Positions 41,679 through 50,002 of a stretch of DNA of 64,000 bases are shown here, one piece after another. Every line of letters starts with the position of its first letter. The stretch's first letter is position 1. Source of the stretch: Clostridium amylolyticum (GTDB taxonomy: Bacteria > Bacillota > Clostridia > Clostridiales > Clostridiaceae); the NCBI RefSeq assembly GCF_900142075.1, contig NZ_FQZO01000001.1, positions 372,001-436,000 on the forward strand. The letters run 5' to 3'. The position numbers were made by a program, and so were the translations under genes. The notes below the pieces were generated by a model, which saw only the letters and a program-made list of their open reading frames with translations, was not told the origin of the DNA and ran no database searches.

Positions 41679-44201
41679 ATGAAGGATAATTTTTATAAGC
41701 AGTTAGTAGAAAAGCTGCCAACTGGATATGCATATCACAGAATTATATGTGATAAAAACAATATTCCTTATGATTATGTATTTCTTGAAACTAACGCTGC
41801 TTTTGAAAAGTTCACAGGTTTAAAGGCAGCACAGGTTATTGGTAAAAGAATATCTGAAATATTGCCTAATACTAATATAAAAGAATTTAATTGGATAAAA
41901 GTATATGGAGAAATCGCACTTACTGGTAGGGAAAAACAATTTGAACAGTACTCGCAAGAATTAAAACGTTGGTATAGAGTTAAGGTGTATTCTCCTGAAA
42001 AAAATTATTTTGTAACAATTTTTATTGATATAACCAAAGAAATGAGGAGCTTAGAAGAAAAGACTACTATTCTCACTACATTGAACGATATAGTATTTGA
42101 AATAGATAAAGATTATAGGTTTATAAATATAATTTCTTCTGATGATAATTATTTATTTATAGCTAGAGAAGATATTATTGGCAAGAGTATTAAGGAGCTG
42201 TTTTCTAAAGATTTATCAGAGATATTCATTTCCTCTTTTCAGAAGGCATTAGCTTCAGGAAAAAAAGAATCTATTATTTATAAATCTCCATTAAGGAATG
42301 ATAATAATTGGTATAATGCGGATATTAAGTATGCACAAATTAGTAATAAAAAAAAGTATATTGTGAGTGTAAGTGATATTAGTGAACAAAAGAAACTAGA
42401 GTATGAATTATTTAAGAAAACACAGGAATTAGAAAAATACCACCTAATCTTTGAACACTCTCCTCTCGGTATTTACCATTTTGATAGCCAAGGGATTATT
42501 ACAGATTGTAATGATAGCTTTGTTAAAATTATTGGATCCTCTCGTGATGAGCTTATTGGATTGGATACACTTAAGTTATCAGATAAAAAGGTAGTAAAAG
42601 CTATACAAGGTGTCCTTAAAAGTCAGCAAACATCGTATGAGGGAGATTACAAGTCAATTACGGGTCATAAGGTAACATCTGTGAAAGTAATGTTTGCTCC
42701 AATACTATCACTGGATAAGGAGATAGAGGGAGGTATTGGTATAGTAGAGGACATTACTCAGCGTAAGCACATGGAGAAGATAATCTTTGAAGAAAAAGAA
42801 AGGCTAAAAACCACCTTGTTGTCTATCGGTGATGGGGTCATTTCTACAGATAACCATGGAAACGTGCTTTTCTTAAACAAAGTAGCAGAACAACTTACTG
42901 GATGGGCTCAAGAGGAAGCCTTTGGAAGATCCTTGGAAGAAGTATTCCATACTATTAGTGAGTTCACAAGAGAAAAATGTGAGAACCCGGTATTTAATGT
43001 GTTAGAAACCGGAAATATTATTGAACTTGCTAATGATACTATTCTAATATCCAAAGATAGAACACAACGTCATATCGAGGATAGTGCAGCGCCCATTATG
43101 GATAAGAATAGCAACATAAATGGTGTAGTATTAGTATTTAGAGATGTTACTGAAGAGAAAGAAAGACAAGCGAAAATACAGTATTTGAGTTTTCATGATC
43201 AACTAACTGGGCTAAATAACCGTAGATTTTTTGAGGATGAGCTAAGAAGAATAGATACCACAAGCAACCTTCCTATAACTCTTGTAATGATTGATGTAAA
43301 TGGTTTAAAGTTAACCAATGATGCCTTTGGCCATTTATTGGGAGATAAACTTTTGCAAAGGGTTGCGGAGATTTTAAGAAAAGAGTGTAGAAATGAGGAT
43401 ATTATTGCTAGAATTGGTGGGGATGAGTTTGTAATTTTATTACCTAAAACCAGCTCTGAAGAGGCAGAAAGGTTTTTGAACAGAATAAATGCTGTTATTA
43501 CCCAGGAAAAGATTAACTCCATGAGTGTATCCGTATCATATGGCTGGGAAACCAAGAGAGAAACTGAGGAAGATTTATCTTCAATATTTAAAAAAGCTGA
43601 AGACTATATGTATAGGCGAAAATTATCGGAAAGTACTAGCATGAGATATAAAACTATAGAAGTAATAATAAAAACCTTATATGAAAAAAATGAAAGGGAA
43701 GAAAAACACTCTATACGAGTTAGTGAATTGTGCACTCAAATAGCCTTAGCGCTAGATTTAAATACTATTAATATCAATGAACTTAGAACAGTGGGATTAA
43801 TGCATGATATAGGGAAAATAGCAATTGATGATAAGATATTAGATAAATCGGGTACTCTTAGTGATTCAGAATGGTTGGAAGTTAAGAGGCATCCGGAAAT
43901 AGGCTACAGGATCTTGAGTTCATTAAATGAATACGCACCCCTAGCGGAATATGTTCTAGCTCATCATGAAAGATGGGATGGAAAAGGCTACCCAAAAGGC
44001 TTAAAAGGAGAAGATATACCTTGGCAGTCAAGAATTATTGCGGTTGCTGATGCCTATGATGCTATGACCAGCCATAGGCCATATAGACAAGCGTTAAGCA
44101 GGGGGACTGCTATTGAGATAATAAAAACAAATGCTGGAACTTATTTTGACCCTAAAATAACAAAGGTATTTGTTGAAAAAGTTTTGGAAGAAAAATGGTA
44201 G
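41679..44201 (+). CDS. PAS-GGDEF-HD-GYP signalling protein (cyclic-di-GMP)
   Basis: This 840-residue cytoplasmic protein has about four PAS domains (roughly 5-125, 130-250, 255-365, 370-495), a diguanylate cyclase domain (about 500-660) with intact GGDEF near 580, and an HD-GYP phosphodiesterase domain (about 665-840; HDIGK near 708, HHERWDGKGYP near 761). Both catalytic signatures are intact, so it could make and destroy cyclic-di-GMP. No membrane segment is evident, so the signal is probably cytosolic (redox, flavin or haem in PAS). It is monocistronic. GGAGG precedes the ATG. Confidence 0.92.
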   Translation: MKDNFYKQLVEKLPTGYAYHRIICDKNNIPYDYVFLETNAAFEKFTGLKAAQVIGKRISEILPNTNIKEFNWIKVYGEIALTGREKQFEQYSQELKRWYRVKVYSPEKNYFVTIFIDITKEMRSLEEKTTILTTLNDIVFEIDKDYRFINIISSDDNYLFIAREDIIGKSIKELFSKDLSEIFISSFQKALASGKKESIIYKSPLRNDNNWYNADIKYAQISNKKKYIVSVSDISEQKKLEYELFKKTQELEKYHLIFEHSPLGIYHFDSQGIITDCNDSFVKIIGSSRDELIGLDTLKLSDKKVVKAIQGVLKSQQTSYEGDYKSITGHKVTSVKVMFAPILSLDKEIEGGIGIVEDITQRKHMEKIIFEEKERLKTTLLSIGDGVISTDNHGNVLFLNKVAEQLTGWAQEEAFGRSLEEVFHTISEFTREKCENPVFNVLETGNIIELANDTILISKDRTQRHIEDSAAPIMDKNSNINGVVLVFRDVTEEKERQAKIQYLSFHDQLTGLNNRRFFEDELRRIDTTSNLPITLVMIDVNGLKLTNDAFGHLLGDKLLQRVAEILRKECRNEDIIARIGGDEFVILLPKTSSEEAERFLNRINAVITQEKINSMSVSVSYGWETKRETEEDLSSIFKKAEDYMYRRKLSESTSMRYKTIEVIIKTLYEKNEREEKHSIRVSELCTQIALALDLNTININELRTVGLMHDIGKIAIDDKILDKSGTLSDSEWLEVKRHPEIGYRILSSLNEYAPLAEYVLAHHERWDGKGYPKGLKGEDIPWQSRIIAVADAYDAMTSHRPYRQALSRGTAIEIIKTNAGTYFDPKITKVFVEKVLEEKW

Positions 44202-44271
44202 TAGGATAACTTACATGTTAGATTACAGGTATGCTCCTAGAGTGTGTTATATGGAATTTGTAATGTTATAT

Positions 44272-44317
44272 AAAATGGATATTGTTTTATCAAAAGTGAT
44301 AAGACAATATCCATTTT
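44272..44317. terminator. Hairpin after the cyclic-di-GMP gene
   Basis: AAAATGGATATTGTTTTATC (44272-44291) pairs almost perfectly with 44298-44317. The downstream T tract is short. Confidence 0.7.
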
Positions 44318-44354
44318 AATTATTTACTTTACAAGGTAAAATATTTATAAAGAC

Positions 44355-44381
44355 TGTAACGAATATCTATACATTTACGAC
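44355..44381 (+). promoter_or_regulatory. Candidate ECF-sigma promoter upstream of the sigma gene
   Basis: TGTAAC (44355-44360), 17 bases, CGAC (44378-44381). This AAC/CGnC layout is typical of extracytoplasmic-function sigma promoters and would give autoregulation. Confidence 0.5.
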
Positions 44382-44407
44382 TAATATAATGAAGGGGGTG
44401 GGGATTC

Positions 44408-44896
44408 TTGGAGGTTATGGAAGAGTTATATCATATGTATGGTAAAGAAGTTTTTAAATATTTATGCTGGCTGACGAATGATCCCCACCGTGCTGAAGAT
44501 ATTCTACAAGAGACTTTTATGCGTGCTATCACTGGAATATTGCGGTTTGAAGGCAAGTCCAGTATAAGAACTTGGCTTTTTTCCATTGCAAGGAATTGTT
44601 ATATTGACGATCTAAGAAAGCATAAGGAAATAAGGTCACTGGAGGATATACCAGAGCTTGTTTCAGTAATACAGTTAGAGGATGAAATTCTTGGACGTGA
44701 AGTGAGAGAGAAAATAAAATCAACTTTAGAAACTTTGGATGAGCGCTCACAGAAGGTTATTGCACTGAGAAACCAAGGCTTTAGCTTTTTAGAAATAGGA
44801 AAGATTATGGGAATATCTGAAGGTTCAGCTCGGGTTATTAATCACAGAGCTATAAAGAGGCTCAAAGAAATATTAGAAAAGGAGGAGATTATATGA
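44408..44896 (+). CDS. ECF-type RNA polymerase sigma factor
   Basis: This 162-residue sigma-70 family protein has region 2 at about 8-75 (EDILQETFMRA, SIRTWLFSIARN) and region 4 at about 105-160 (SFLEIGKIMGISEGSARVIN). A GGGGGTGGGG lies before a TTG at 44408; the ATG at 44417 has its GGAGG too close, so TTG is used but either is possible. Its stop overlaps the anti-sigma start by four bases. It is presumably held inactive by the next protein until an envelope signal arrives. Confidence 0.88.
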   Translation: MEVMEELYHMYGKEVFKYLCWLTNDPHRAEDILQETFMRAITGILRFEGKSSIRTWLFSIARNCYIDDLRKHKEIRSLEDIPELVSVIQLEDEILGREVREKIKSTLETLDERSQKVIALRNQGFSFLEIGKIMGISEGSARVINHRAIKRLKEILEKEEII

Positions 44897-45549
44897 ATTT
44901 GCCTTGTGAGGTTATTATGGATCTAATACCCCTTTGTAAGGATGGTGTGGCAAGTGCAGAAAGCTGCCGTTTAGTGGAGGAACACATTGCTACCTGCAAA
45001 TCATGTCTTAAGGAATATGATTCCATAGAAGTCTTGCCTGCTTTAGACACAAATATTCTAGAAGAAAAACAATTTTTAAAGAAACTGCGTAGAAATACCT
45101 TTAAGTTACTAGCAGTTCTTCTAATGGGCGGTGCAATTCTAGGTGTTTCCATGACTTTCAGCAGCAATGTATTTTATAATTTTCTTCTTATGCCCATAGT
45201 GGGTTTATTAGCATATTTTGTATTTGGGAAAGAATTTTATATCGCTCCATCTATTGTGTTTGTTCTCTCCATAATAAGTAATGTAATTTATGGAGTCTTA
45301 GAAGAAAGGCTAGGGCTAACTGCTTTGGTAGCTGCCTTTACATCAATGATAGTATATTCCTTTATTTATGCTTTTTTGGTGTTGCTAGGCTATTGCATAG
45401 CGTGGCTTATGCACTATGCTTTTGGAAAGCAAGACAAACAGATAGATTATAAAATAAAGTCTAGAAGTAAATATATCTGGATTACCATTGGATTGTTCAT
45501 GCTTATTGCATTAGTGGCACTATTTATTAAAAGTTTTATAATTATGTGA
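44893..45549 (+). CDS. Membrane anti-sigma factor with N-terminal zinc-finger-like domain
   Basis: This 218-residue protein has an N-terminal HxxxCxxC motif (His31, Cys35, Cys38), as in zf-HC2 anti-sigma domains, followed by about five membrane helices. Translation is coupled to the sigma gene. The many helices, where one is more usual, suggest that the membrane part itself senses the signal. Confidence 0.83.
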   Translation: MNLPCEVIMDLIPLCKDGVASAESCRLVEEHIATCKSCLKEYDSIEVLPALDTNILEEKQFLKKLRRNTFKLLAVLLMGGAILGVSMTFSSNVFYNFLLMPIVGLLAYFVFGKEFYIAPSIVFVLSIISNVIYGVLEERLGLTALVAAFTSMIVYSFIYAFLVLLGYCIAWLMHYAFGKQDKQIDYKIKSRSKYIWITIGLFMLIALVALFIKSFIIM

Positions 45550-45562
45550 GGAGGAATGAGCT

Positions 45563-46330
45563 GTGAGAAAGAAAAGACCAGTGTATTTGAGGGTTATGGC
45601 AGGAATAACAGCAATAATTATAATTGGAGTGATAGCTTTCATAACCAATGCCTTTACAGGAAATCCTATATCTGCACATTTTGCTAAAAAGCACATGATA
45701 AGTTATGCTACGAAAAAATACCCTGATATGGATTTAAGCTTTTCAAAGACAGAATATAACTTTAAGACCGGAGGATATACCATAAAAGCTAGTAATGCTA
45801 ATTCCATAGATACACATTTTATGGTGAACCGTAGAAGCGATGGATATATTTATGATGGCTATGAGAATTATGTTTTGGGTGGATTTAATACACTAGATCG
45901 CCTTGGGAAAGAAATGACAAAGGATATGGAACCTTTGCTTAAAGAGCTATTTAAAAATGAGCTTTCAGGACGTTTATTTGCAGATTGTATAGGGGACAAA
46001 AAGAATTTAGAAAAAGGAGCACCTCCGTTAAACACTCCCTATAACAGAGTTATGAAGCTGAATGCTACTATATATATGGATTTTGATTTAAAGAACCCAA
46101 CCATTGAAGAAATATCTGATAGGATTCAAAAGGCAGATAAACTATTAAAGAAAGAAGGCTTTTCTGTGGGAGGTTATGTAGTTGAAGCTCTTAATCGTGA
46201 TACAAAAAAGGGGTATATGGTAACAGTGTATGCAGACATAATCAATGAAAAATTCCCTGAAGTTATGAAAAATGCTTTTGATAATAACAATAATAGTGAA
46301 GGTGTATCAATTACCGCTGTAGGTAAGTAG
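45563..46330 (+). CDS. Membrane-anchored YfjL-like protein
   Basis: This 255-residue protein has one N-terminal membrane helix (about 11-31) and an extracytoplasmic domain beginning GNPISAHFAKKHMISYATKK. That block is typical of YfjL-like proteins of Firmicutes, whose role is unknown. It starts with GTG after GGAGGAATGAG, 13 bases after the anti-sigma gene, and so is the third member of the ECF operon and a likely envelope-stress effector. Confidence 0.7.
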   Translation: MRKKRPVYLRVMAGITAIIIIGVIAFITNAFTGNPISAHFAKKHMISYATKKYPDMDLSFSKTEYNFKTGGYTIKASNANSIDTHFMVNRRSDGYIYDGYENYVLGGFNTLDRLGKEMTKDMEPLLKELFKNELSGRLFADCIGDKKNLEKGAPPLNTPYNRVMKLNATIYMDFDLKNPTIEEISDRIQKADKLLKKEGFSVGGYVVEALNRDTKKGYMVTVYADIINEKFPEVMKNAFDNNNNSEGVSITAVGK

Positions 46331-46423
46331 TAACACTAACAATATAATTCATATTATTATTAATGATGTTATGCAGGAAACTTTATATTTGTAACTTGTC
46401 ACATGTCTGGCATCTAAAAAATC

Positions 46424-46599
46424 TGTTTGGCAACCTTCAATAATCTATGATGTATTTACTATGAAAACCAAATAATGAAGGTTTCTACAAGTAAATTAAA
46501 TATAATTAGTAAAATATTGAATAATGAGACTCATGAAGGGGCTAAGTTTAAAACTTACCTTTATGGGTCATTTTATTTTTTAAAGGAGTGAATCATATG
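46424..46599 (+). repeat. Leader repeat, copy 1 (orphan nickel-operon leader)
   Basis: This 176-base sequence aligns without gaps to 49827-50002, the leader and start codon of nikMN. It keeps the hairpin GACTCATGAAGGG / CCTTTATGGGTC, the T run, AAAGGAG and an ATG. After that ATG come GTA and TAA, so nothing is translated. It lies immediately upstream of the DUF4178 gene. The rest of the 313-base gap (46331-46643) shows no other feature except the RBS of that gene. Confidence 0.85.
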
Positions 46600-46643
46600 G
46601 TATAATTTTCTTAGATTAATATAATGACAATGAAAGGGGTGAT

Positions 46644-47771
46644 ATGGCTATGAAAAATAGTGACTTATATTTCCATGTGGGCAGTGAAATTAAAGTGGAG
46701 GGAAATCCTTTTGTTGTAGAGGGTTACATTGTTTTTAAACAATATGATGGTTCAAGCTGGACGGAATATATGATTAGATCTAAGGGGAATTATGAGGTTA
46801 AATGGCTAAGTGTGGATATTGAATATGACGAATATGCTATTTATACTAAATGTGGTTATGGGGAGGATTTTTCAGCTAAAAGTATTATAGATAATGGGTA
46901 TAAAAAGGTAGATGATGAGATAGCCAAAGTATTAGATTATAAGGGCCAGGTGGATGTAGAGCTAGGAGAACAAGTATCCTATAGAGATTATGAAGACAAT
47001 ACAGAAGAACTGTTAATATCCATAGAGGAATGGGATGGGGAAAAGGAGTATTCAAGGGGATACTATATAGATAAAGAAGATATAGAGAAGATAAATATTC
47101 CAAATAATGCTTTACATATTGGAGCGGAGGATTATTCCTCGGCAGCTAATATTAGAAAAATAATTATAGCATTTATTTTCATAGTTTTAATTGTAATTGT
47201 AATTTTAAAAATGGGTTTGCTTAATTTTAGTAAAAAAGAAATTTTATCTAAATATATAAATTCTAATAGTAGTTTTGAATATGTTACTTCAATAACTTCT
47301 GATTTAGATGAGAACAAAAAAGCTAATGTATATTCAACTAATAAAACTGTTGAAGATACAGCAAAGCTATTAATTGATGGAGTACAGGGAAATATTGATG
47401 ATGTTCAAGAAAGTCAACAAGATGGTACAGTGGTAATAACTACCAAGGACGAATTAGCTTTAATATATATAAGCGAAGATGCTGAAACCTTGGTTCAAGT
47501 AAGTTTAAGAGAATATGTTTATTCTAGCAGACATATGCCTTATAGAGGTAGTAATATAACAGACGGGTATTATAGAAGATATTATTATACTACTGTTTAT
47601 CAGAAAGATAAAACTAAGTTCAAGAAATTACCCAATGCTTATAGGGACTATAATGGTGGACAAATTATACCAGATGATAATAATAAATATAGAATATATT
47701 CTAGTAGTGTAAGACAAAGCAGCGTAAATTCTAGAACATCTTCTGGTGGTGGGACAAGTTTTGGAAAATAA
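46644..47771 (+). CDS. DUF4178 membrane protein
   Basis: This 375-residue protein has an N-terminal DUF4178 domain of all-beta character (about 5-150; GYIVFKQYDGSSWTEYMI). A single membrane helix follows (about 170-190). The C-terminal domain ends in a Ser/Gly-rich tail (SSGGGTSFGK). It is first in a cassette with DUF350 and a spermidine synthase-like protein. These families recur together in other bacteria, often with an AdoMet decarboxylase and PspA-like proteins, none of which is present here. The function is unknown. Confidence 0.8.
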   Translation: MAMKNSDLYFHVGSEIKVEGNPFVVEGYIVFKQYDGSSWTEYMIRSKGNYEVKWLSVDIEYDEYAIYTKCGYGEDFSAKSIIDNGYKKVDDEIAKVLDYKGQVDVELGEQVSYRDYEDNTEELLISIEEWDGEKEYSRGYYIDKEDIEKINIPNNALHIGAEDYSSAANIRKIIIAFIFIVLIVIVILKMGLLNFSKKEILSKYINSNSSFEYVTSITSDLDENKKANVYSTNKTVEDTAKLLIDGVQGNIDDVQESQQDGTVVITTKDELALIYISEDAETLVQVSLREYVYSSRHMPYRGSNITDGYYRRYYYTTVYQKDKTKFKKLPNAYRDYNGGQIIPDDNNKYRIYSSSVRQSSVNSRTSSGGGTSFGK

Positions 47772-47789
47772 AAAAAGGGGGTTTTATAA

Positions 47790-48212
47790 ATGCAAGATAT
47801 AATAAATATCATAATATATTGTGGTGTGGGAATAGTTCTAATGATTTTGGGAGCGTATTTGGTAGACCTAGTAATACCATGCAAGTTTTCTACAGAAATA
47901 AAAAATAGAAATTTAGCTGTAGGGTATATAATAGCAGGAATATATATTGGAGTAGGTATAATTTTAAGAAGTGCCATAATGTCACCAGTAATATCAGAGA
48001 CTGCTGTTACCTTGTTGCAAGGAATAGGCAGTACAGTACTATATTTTTTCTTAGGAATTGTTATATGCATCATAGGATATTTAATAACAAAAGCAGTAAA
48101 TAAAAAATATAACTTAAACAAGGAAATTGAACAAGGAAACCCTGCAGCGGGATTGATGGTCATGGGCTTATTTATAGGTTTATCTATAGTAATAAGTGGA
48201 GTTATCTACTAG
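47790..48212 (+). CDS. DUF350 (YjfL-type) membrane protein
   Basis: This 140-residue protein has four predicted membrane helices arranged as two repeats of the DUF350 unit (VGIVLMILGAYLVDLVIP and FFLGIVICIIGYLITKAV). AAAGGGGG precedes the ATG, 18 bases after the DUF4178 gene. Role unknown; probably a membrane partner of its neighbours. Confidence 0.85.
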   Translation: MQDIINIIIYCGVGIVLMILGAYLVDLVIPCKFSTEIKNRNLAVGYIIAGIYIGVGIILRSAIMSPVISETAVTLLQGIGSTVLYFFLGIVICIIGYLITKAVNKKYNLNKEIEQGNPAAGLMVMGLFIGLSIVISGVIY

Positions 48213-48227
48213 ATATGAGGGATATAA

Positions 48228-49757
48228 ATGAATGAAAAGAGAAGTTTTAATTATAACTTATTAATGGTAACTACCTTAATAATTTCAGGGTGTTCAATAA
48301 TCTATGAAGTATTAATCAGTTCTGTAAGCTCATTTTTAGTAGGAGATAGTATAAAGCAATTTTCCATAACTATAGGATTATATATGAGCGCTATGGGCTT
48401 GGGTTCTTACTTGTCTAAATATATTAAAACTCAGCTTTTTGACTGGTTTGTGGTAGTAGAAATAGGAGTAGGAGTCTTAGGAGGAATAAGTACTTTGATA
48501 CTATTCCTCTCAAACATTTATATTGAAAGTTATGAATTAATAATGTATATACAAATAATACTTATAGGGACATTAGTAGGATTAGAGATTCCTTTATTAA
48601 CAAGAATTATAGAATCCAATACAAAGGATTTAAGAATAACTTTATCTAGGATATTTAGTTTTGATTATATAGGAGGATTAATAGGATCTATAGCTTTCCC
48701 ATTGATTTTACTCCCTAAGTTCGGATACTTTACTATTGCCTTTTTAGTGGGGAGCTTAAATATAATAGTTTCTATTATAATAATTCATACATACAAAAAT
48801 TATATAAAAAATGTGTATTTTTTTAAATTATCATCCATAGCATTATTAATATTAATGCTAATGGGAGCAGTTTTCGGAGATAATATAGCAAATTTAATGG
48901 AAGGAAAACTTTATAGAGATAAAATAGTTTTATCCAAACAAACACCTTATCAAAATATTGTGGTTACTAAACATAAGGATGATTTGAGATTGTTTATAAA
49001 TGGTAATATTCAATTTTCTTCTAGTGATGAGTATAGGTATCATGAAGCCTTAGTACACGTACCTATGAATGCATCTAAAAATAGGAAAAGGGTTCTTATA
49101 TTGGGAGGGGGGGATGGATTAGCTGTTAGGGAAGTGCTTAAATATCTAGATGTACTAAAGATTACATTGGTAGATTTAGATGAAGACATGGTTAAATTAA
49201 GCAAAACAAATAGTAATATAGTAAATTTAAATAAAAATTCTCTAAATAATTCTAAATTAGAGATTATATATAATGATGCTTTTAAATTTCTTGAAGAAAG
49301 TAATGAAGTTTATGATGTAATAATAGTAGATTTGCCGGATCCTAACAATGAAAGCTTAAATAAATTGTATACCAATGTGTTTTACAGGTTATGCGGAAAA
49401 AATTTATCCCATTCAGGTGCCATGTCAGTACAATCTACAAGTCCATATTATGCAAAGGAAGCTTATTGGTGCATAAATAAAACTATAGAGTCAGAAGGAC
49501 TTAATGTTGTGCCTTATCATGTAGAAGTTCCTACTTTTGGAGATTGGGGATTTCAGCTTGTGACTAAAACACCAATGGATACTAAAGATATTAAAGTAAA
49601 TGTAGACACAAGATTTTTGAATAAAGAAACCTTGCAAAAGCTTTTTATATTTAGTAAGGATGAATTAATAAATAATAAAGAATCAATAAAATCAAATACA
49701 TTAACCCATCCAATGTTATTATCATACTATTTAAAAGCAGTGAATAATTGGAGGTAA
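48228..49757 (+). CDS. Membrane-fused spermidine synthase-like aminopropyltransferase
   Basis: This 509-residue protein has about seven membrane helices (1-215) followed by a spermidine synthase-like methyltransferase fold (about 230-480). The nucleotide motif LILGGGDGLAVREVL and the acidic loop VDLPDPN are intact, so it could bind decarboxylated AdoMet. The amine acceptor is unknown and might be membrane-associated. It is last of the three-gene cassette. No speD is adjacent. Confidence 0.85.
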   Translation: MNEKRSFNYNLLMVTTLIISGCSIIYEVLISSVSSFLVGDSIKQFSITIGLYMSAMGLGSYLSKYIKTQLFDWFVVVEIGVGVLGGISTLILFLSNIYIESYELIMYIQIILIGTLVGLEIPLLTRIIESNTKDLRITLSRIFSFDYIGGLIGSIAFPLILLPKFGYFTIAFLVGSLNIIVSIIIIHTYKNYIKNVYFFKLSSIALLILMLMGAVFGDNIANLMEGKLYRDKIVLSKQTPYQNIVVTKHKDDLRLFINGNIQFSSSDEYRYHEALVHVPMNASKNRKRVLILGGGDGLAVREVLKYLDVLKITLVDLDEDMVKLSKTNSNIVNLNKNSLNNSKLEIIYNDAFKFLEESNEVYDVIIVDLPDPNNESLNKLYTNVFYRLCGKNLSHSGAMSVQSTSPYYAKEAYWCINKTIESEGLNVVPYHVEVPTFGDWGFQLVTKTPMDTKDIKVNVDTRFLNKETLQKLFIFSKDELINNKESIKSNTLTHPMLLSYYLKAVNNWR

Positions 49758-49826
49758 ATTTATTTAAAATACTGTGTTGAAAATTAATTCTAAAATTATA
49801 TAAAAAATGAAAAAAGCTCATCAAAA

Positions 49827-50002
49827 TGTTTGACAATCTTTAGTAAGCTATGATATATTTACTATGAAAACGAAATCATGAAGATTTCTGCAATAGTTTT
49901 TAATGTGTTTAATAGAATAGTAAATAATGAGACCCATGAAGGGGCTAAGTTTAAAACTTCCCTTTATGGGTCATTTTATTTTTTAAAGGAGTGAATATTA
50001 TG
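49827..50002 (+). repeat. Leader repeat, copy 2: nikMN leader with attenuator-like hairpin
   Basis: TTGACA (49830-49835) followed by TATGAT/ATATAT elements looks like a promoter. A small hairpin GAAATC-ATGAA-GATTTC follows. A strong terminator-like hairpin (49931-49943 with 49960-49972) and T run end directly at AAAGGAGTGA, the nikMN RBS. The geometry suggests transcription attenuation. The signal could be nickel, but no known riboswitch consensus is recognised. Confidence 0.7.

Noticed and set aside
47648..48163. 171-codon minus-strand ORF opposite the DUF350 gene
   Set aside because: It is the shadow of the membrane-protein gene on the other strand; composition is hydrophobic by reverse translation only.
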